From Ophthalmolycus amberensis (lineage: Eukaryota; Chordata; Actinopteri; Perciformes; Zoarcidae), in assembly GCA_024529925.1 (NCBI GenBank), contig JAFEUB010001216.1:411501-475500 (forward strand): DNA of 64,000 nt, in the 5' to 3' direction. Position 1 is the first letter of the stretch. Each line of letters begins with the position of its first letter. Below the pieces are notes generated by a model. That model was not told the origin of the DNA. It saw only the letters and a list, made by a program, of their open reading frames with translations, and searched no databases. The position numbers and the translations under genes were made by a program. Below, piece after piece: positions 63,035 to 64,000 of this stretch.

Positions 63035-63667
63035 TGTAAGAAATTTGAGCAAAAAACTGTTTAGTAGATATAATAAAAGTGTTTAATAATTCATAATTAA
63101 GAATTCATAATTAGTCATAATCATGAGTGTTTAATTAAGATAAACAAAGTGTTGTAGGATTAGTAGCTAAAAGACATGAAGCTTCTGCCAAAGTTGCAGA
63201 AGTTTAGCTTTTATACTGAAGGATTATCATAGAAGGGATTAAGCCATAACTGACAGAATTTGAATGTGTTAGCAGCTCAGGGAGAGAGAGTTGTGGAGAC
63301 AGGTGTTTACAGAAGTGCATAGAGAAGTTAGCTAATAAAAATTGAGATAGACTGAAGGGGAGGAGTCGCGACCGAATATGTGGGCGGGATATAGAAAAGC
63401 GTTTTTCTCTTCCGGTTAGTTAGGATCCTGGGGAAGACGTGTCTCCTGGGATCAGGGAAGAGTTTTTTCCAAAGTGGGCGAATAGTGTATTATTTCATGA
63501 GATTAATGTACACCATTGTATAACTGTAATTGCAACAGCAGGATTAAAATCCTTCTTGACGGTAAACCAGTTTCGGTAACGTTTTTAGCGCCGTGTGACT
63601 GAAAAGCTATCAGTCCACGTGTGCTGGCCTGCTCCACTTTCATCGTGAGGAGATTTTTCCCTCCACA
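63035..63667 (+). mobile_element. 5' LTR of right-edge retroelement
   Basis: TGTAAGAAATTTG...CCCTCCACA, 633 bp. GGGATATAGAAAAG near 63389 is TATA-like and ATTAAA at 63543 a poly(A) signal; the order is correct on the plus strand. Confidence 0.85.
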
Positions 63668-63671
63668 AATT

Positions 63672-63689
63672 TGGCGACCGCGGCAGGAC
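63672..63689 (+). promoter_or_regulatory. Candidate primer binding site
   Basis: TGGCGACCGCGGCAGGAC begins four bases after the LTR end. The first eight bases fit an arginine-tRNA type site; the remainder does not match any tRNA I can recall, so the primer is unassigned. Confidence 0.55.
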
Positions 63690-63752
63690 AATCCTCTCGG
63701 AACGAGACACGCATGCGGGACGGCATCGGTCGCTTACATCTCCAAAGGCGCC

Positions 63753-63768
63753 TATAAAAGGTAAGAAC
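63753..63768 (+). promoter_or_regulatory. Candidate splice donor in leader
   Basis: ATAAAAG|GTAAGAAC, intron starting at 63761, about 90 nt downstream of the primer site. Strong consensus; use is inferred. Confidence 0.5.
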
Positions 63769-64000
63769 AGCACCTAACGAAGTCTGTCTAGGTAGCTTTA
63801 GGACAATTAGCGGAGATGTGGCCGACCGGCGTCTGCACTGCTGCGCGTGCCTTTGTCCGTGAGAGATTGTGTGAGGAAAAAAAGTGTGTGAGCGGGTCGA
63901 CTTGAGCTGAGTGAATGCAGTTTGCAGTGAGTATATTTGCATGATGCACTAAGGAACTAGTCCAGTGAATATAAAGGATCAGAGAATAAAGAAATTAAAG

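Larger units (their letters stand above)
63035..64000 (+). mobile_element. LTR retroelement/ERV, 5' end, running off the window
   Basis: A complete 5' LTR followed by a primer-site-like sequence, a leader with a strong splice donor and further leader to the window end. No gag start is visible before base 64000. The same LTR family occurs as a solo LTR at 60829-61473. The 4-bp duplication of the solo copy and the donor in the leader favour a retrovirus over a simple gypsy element, but internal genes are needed to decide. Confidence 0.75.

Overview
The window looks like teleost fish DNA, most likely from a ray-finned fish with an active, mixed set of transposons. The clues are a provirus whose primer site and Gag/Env architecture resemble the piscine ZFERV/SSSV group, an L2 LINE with a typical fish 3' end, a tRNA-derived SINE of fish type, several hAT copies with perfect 8-bp target duplications, gypsy-like solo LTRs, many long CA repeats, and compact introns. 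There are no bacterial operons. Only one host-type protein-coding gene can be supported; everything else recognisable is mobile or simple-sequence DNA.

Left end (1-7307): a defective endogenous retrovirus on the minus strand, entering from beyond the left edge. From its 5' end (high coordinates) it has one LTR (about 6751-7307), a primer binding site matching initiator tRNA-Met (6727-6745), a splice donor, a long leader holding two kinds of tandem repeat, a truncated gag with a PPPY late motif, a deletion that joins gag to the connection region of reverse transcriptase, RNase H with all acidic residues, integrase with a DD35E triad, and a frameshifted env that runs off the window. Most of RT, the protease and nucleocapsid are missing.

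7.3-18.5 kb: transposon remnants (L1/Tx1-like LINE pieces, a non-autonomous hAT at 9163-10348, a tRNA-SINE, a 5'-truncated L2 LINE with a long open reading frame), a 71-bp minisatellite and a large foldback element at about 17.93-18.53 kb.

18.7-22.95 kb: a compact minus-strand gene with four coding exons and probably a 5' non-coding exon in a CpG-rich promoter region. It encodes a small uncharacterised protein whose C-terminal block resembles that of fish SAMD3-like and other unnamed proteins. The foldback element lies just past its stop codon, so a read-through transcript would carry a hairpin of about 300 bp.

23-49 kb: a gene-poor stretch with microsatellites, a trinucleotide array bounded by direct repeats (31.2-31.75 kb), a hAT MITE (39162-39740) and degenerate interspersed repeats. 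I see no convincing exon.

49-64 kb: dense transposon layering. There is a 1.85-kb solo LTR with 4-bp duplication and YY1-like/E-box motifs (49079-50930), a second hAT related to the 39-kb copy (51499-52545), three small gypsy-like solo LTRs, and a second copy of the 9-kb hAT (60127-61968, inverted) that contains a solo LTR. At the right edge a gypsy-like LTR is broken by a PIF/Harbinger-like element, which is in turn broken by the 5' LTR of another LTR retroelement of the same LTR family (63035-63667), running off the window with a primer-binding-like site and splice donor.
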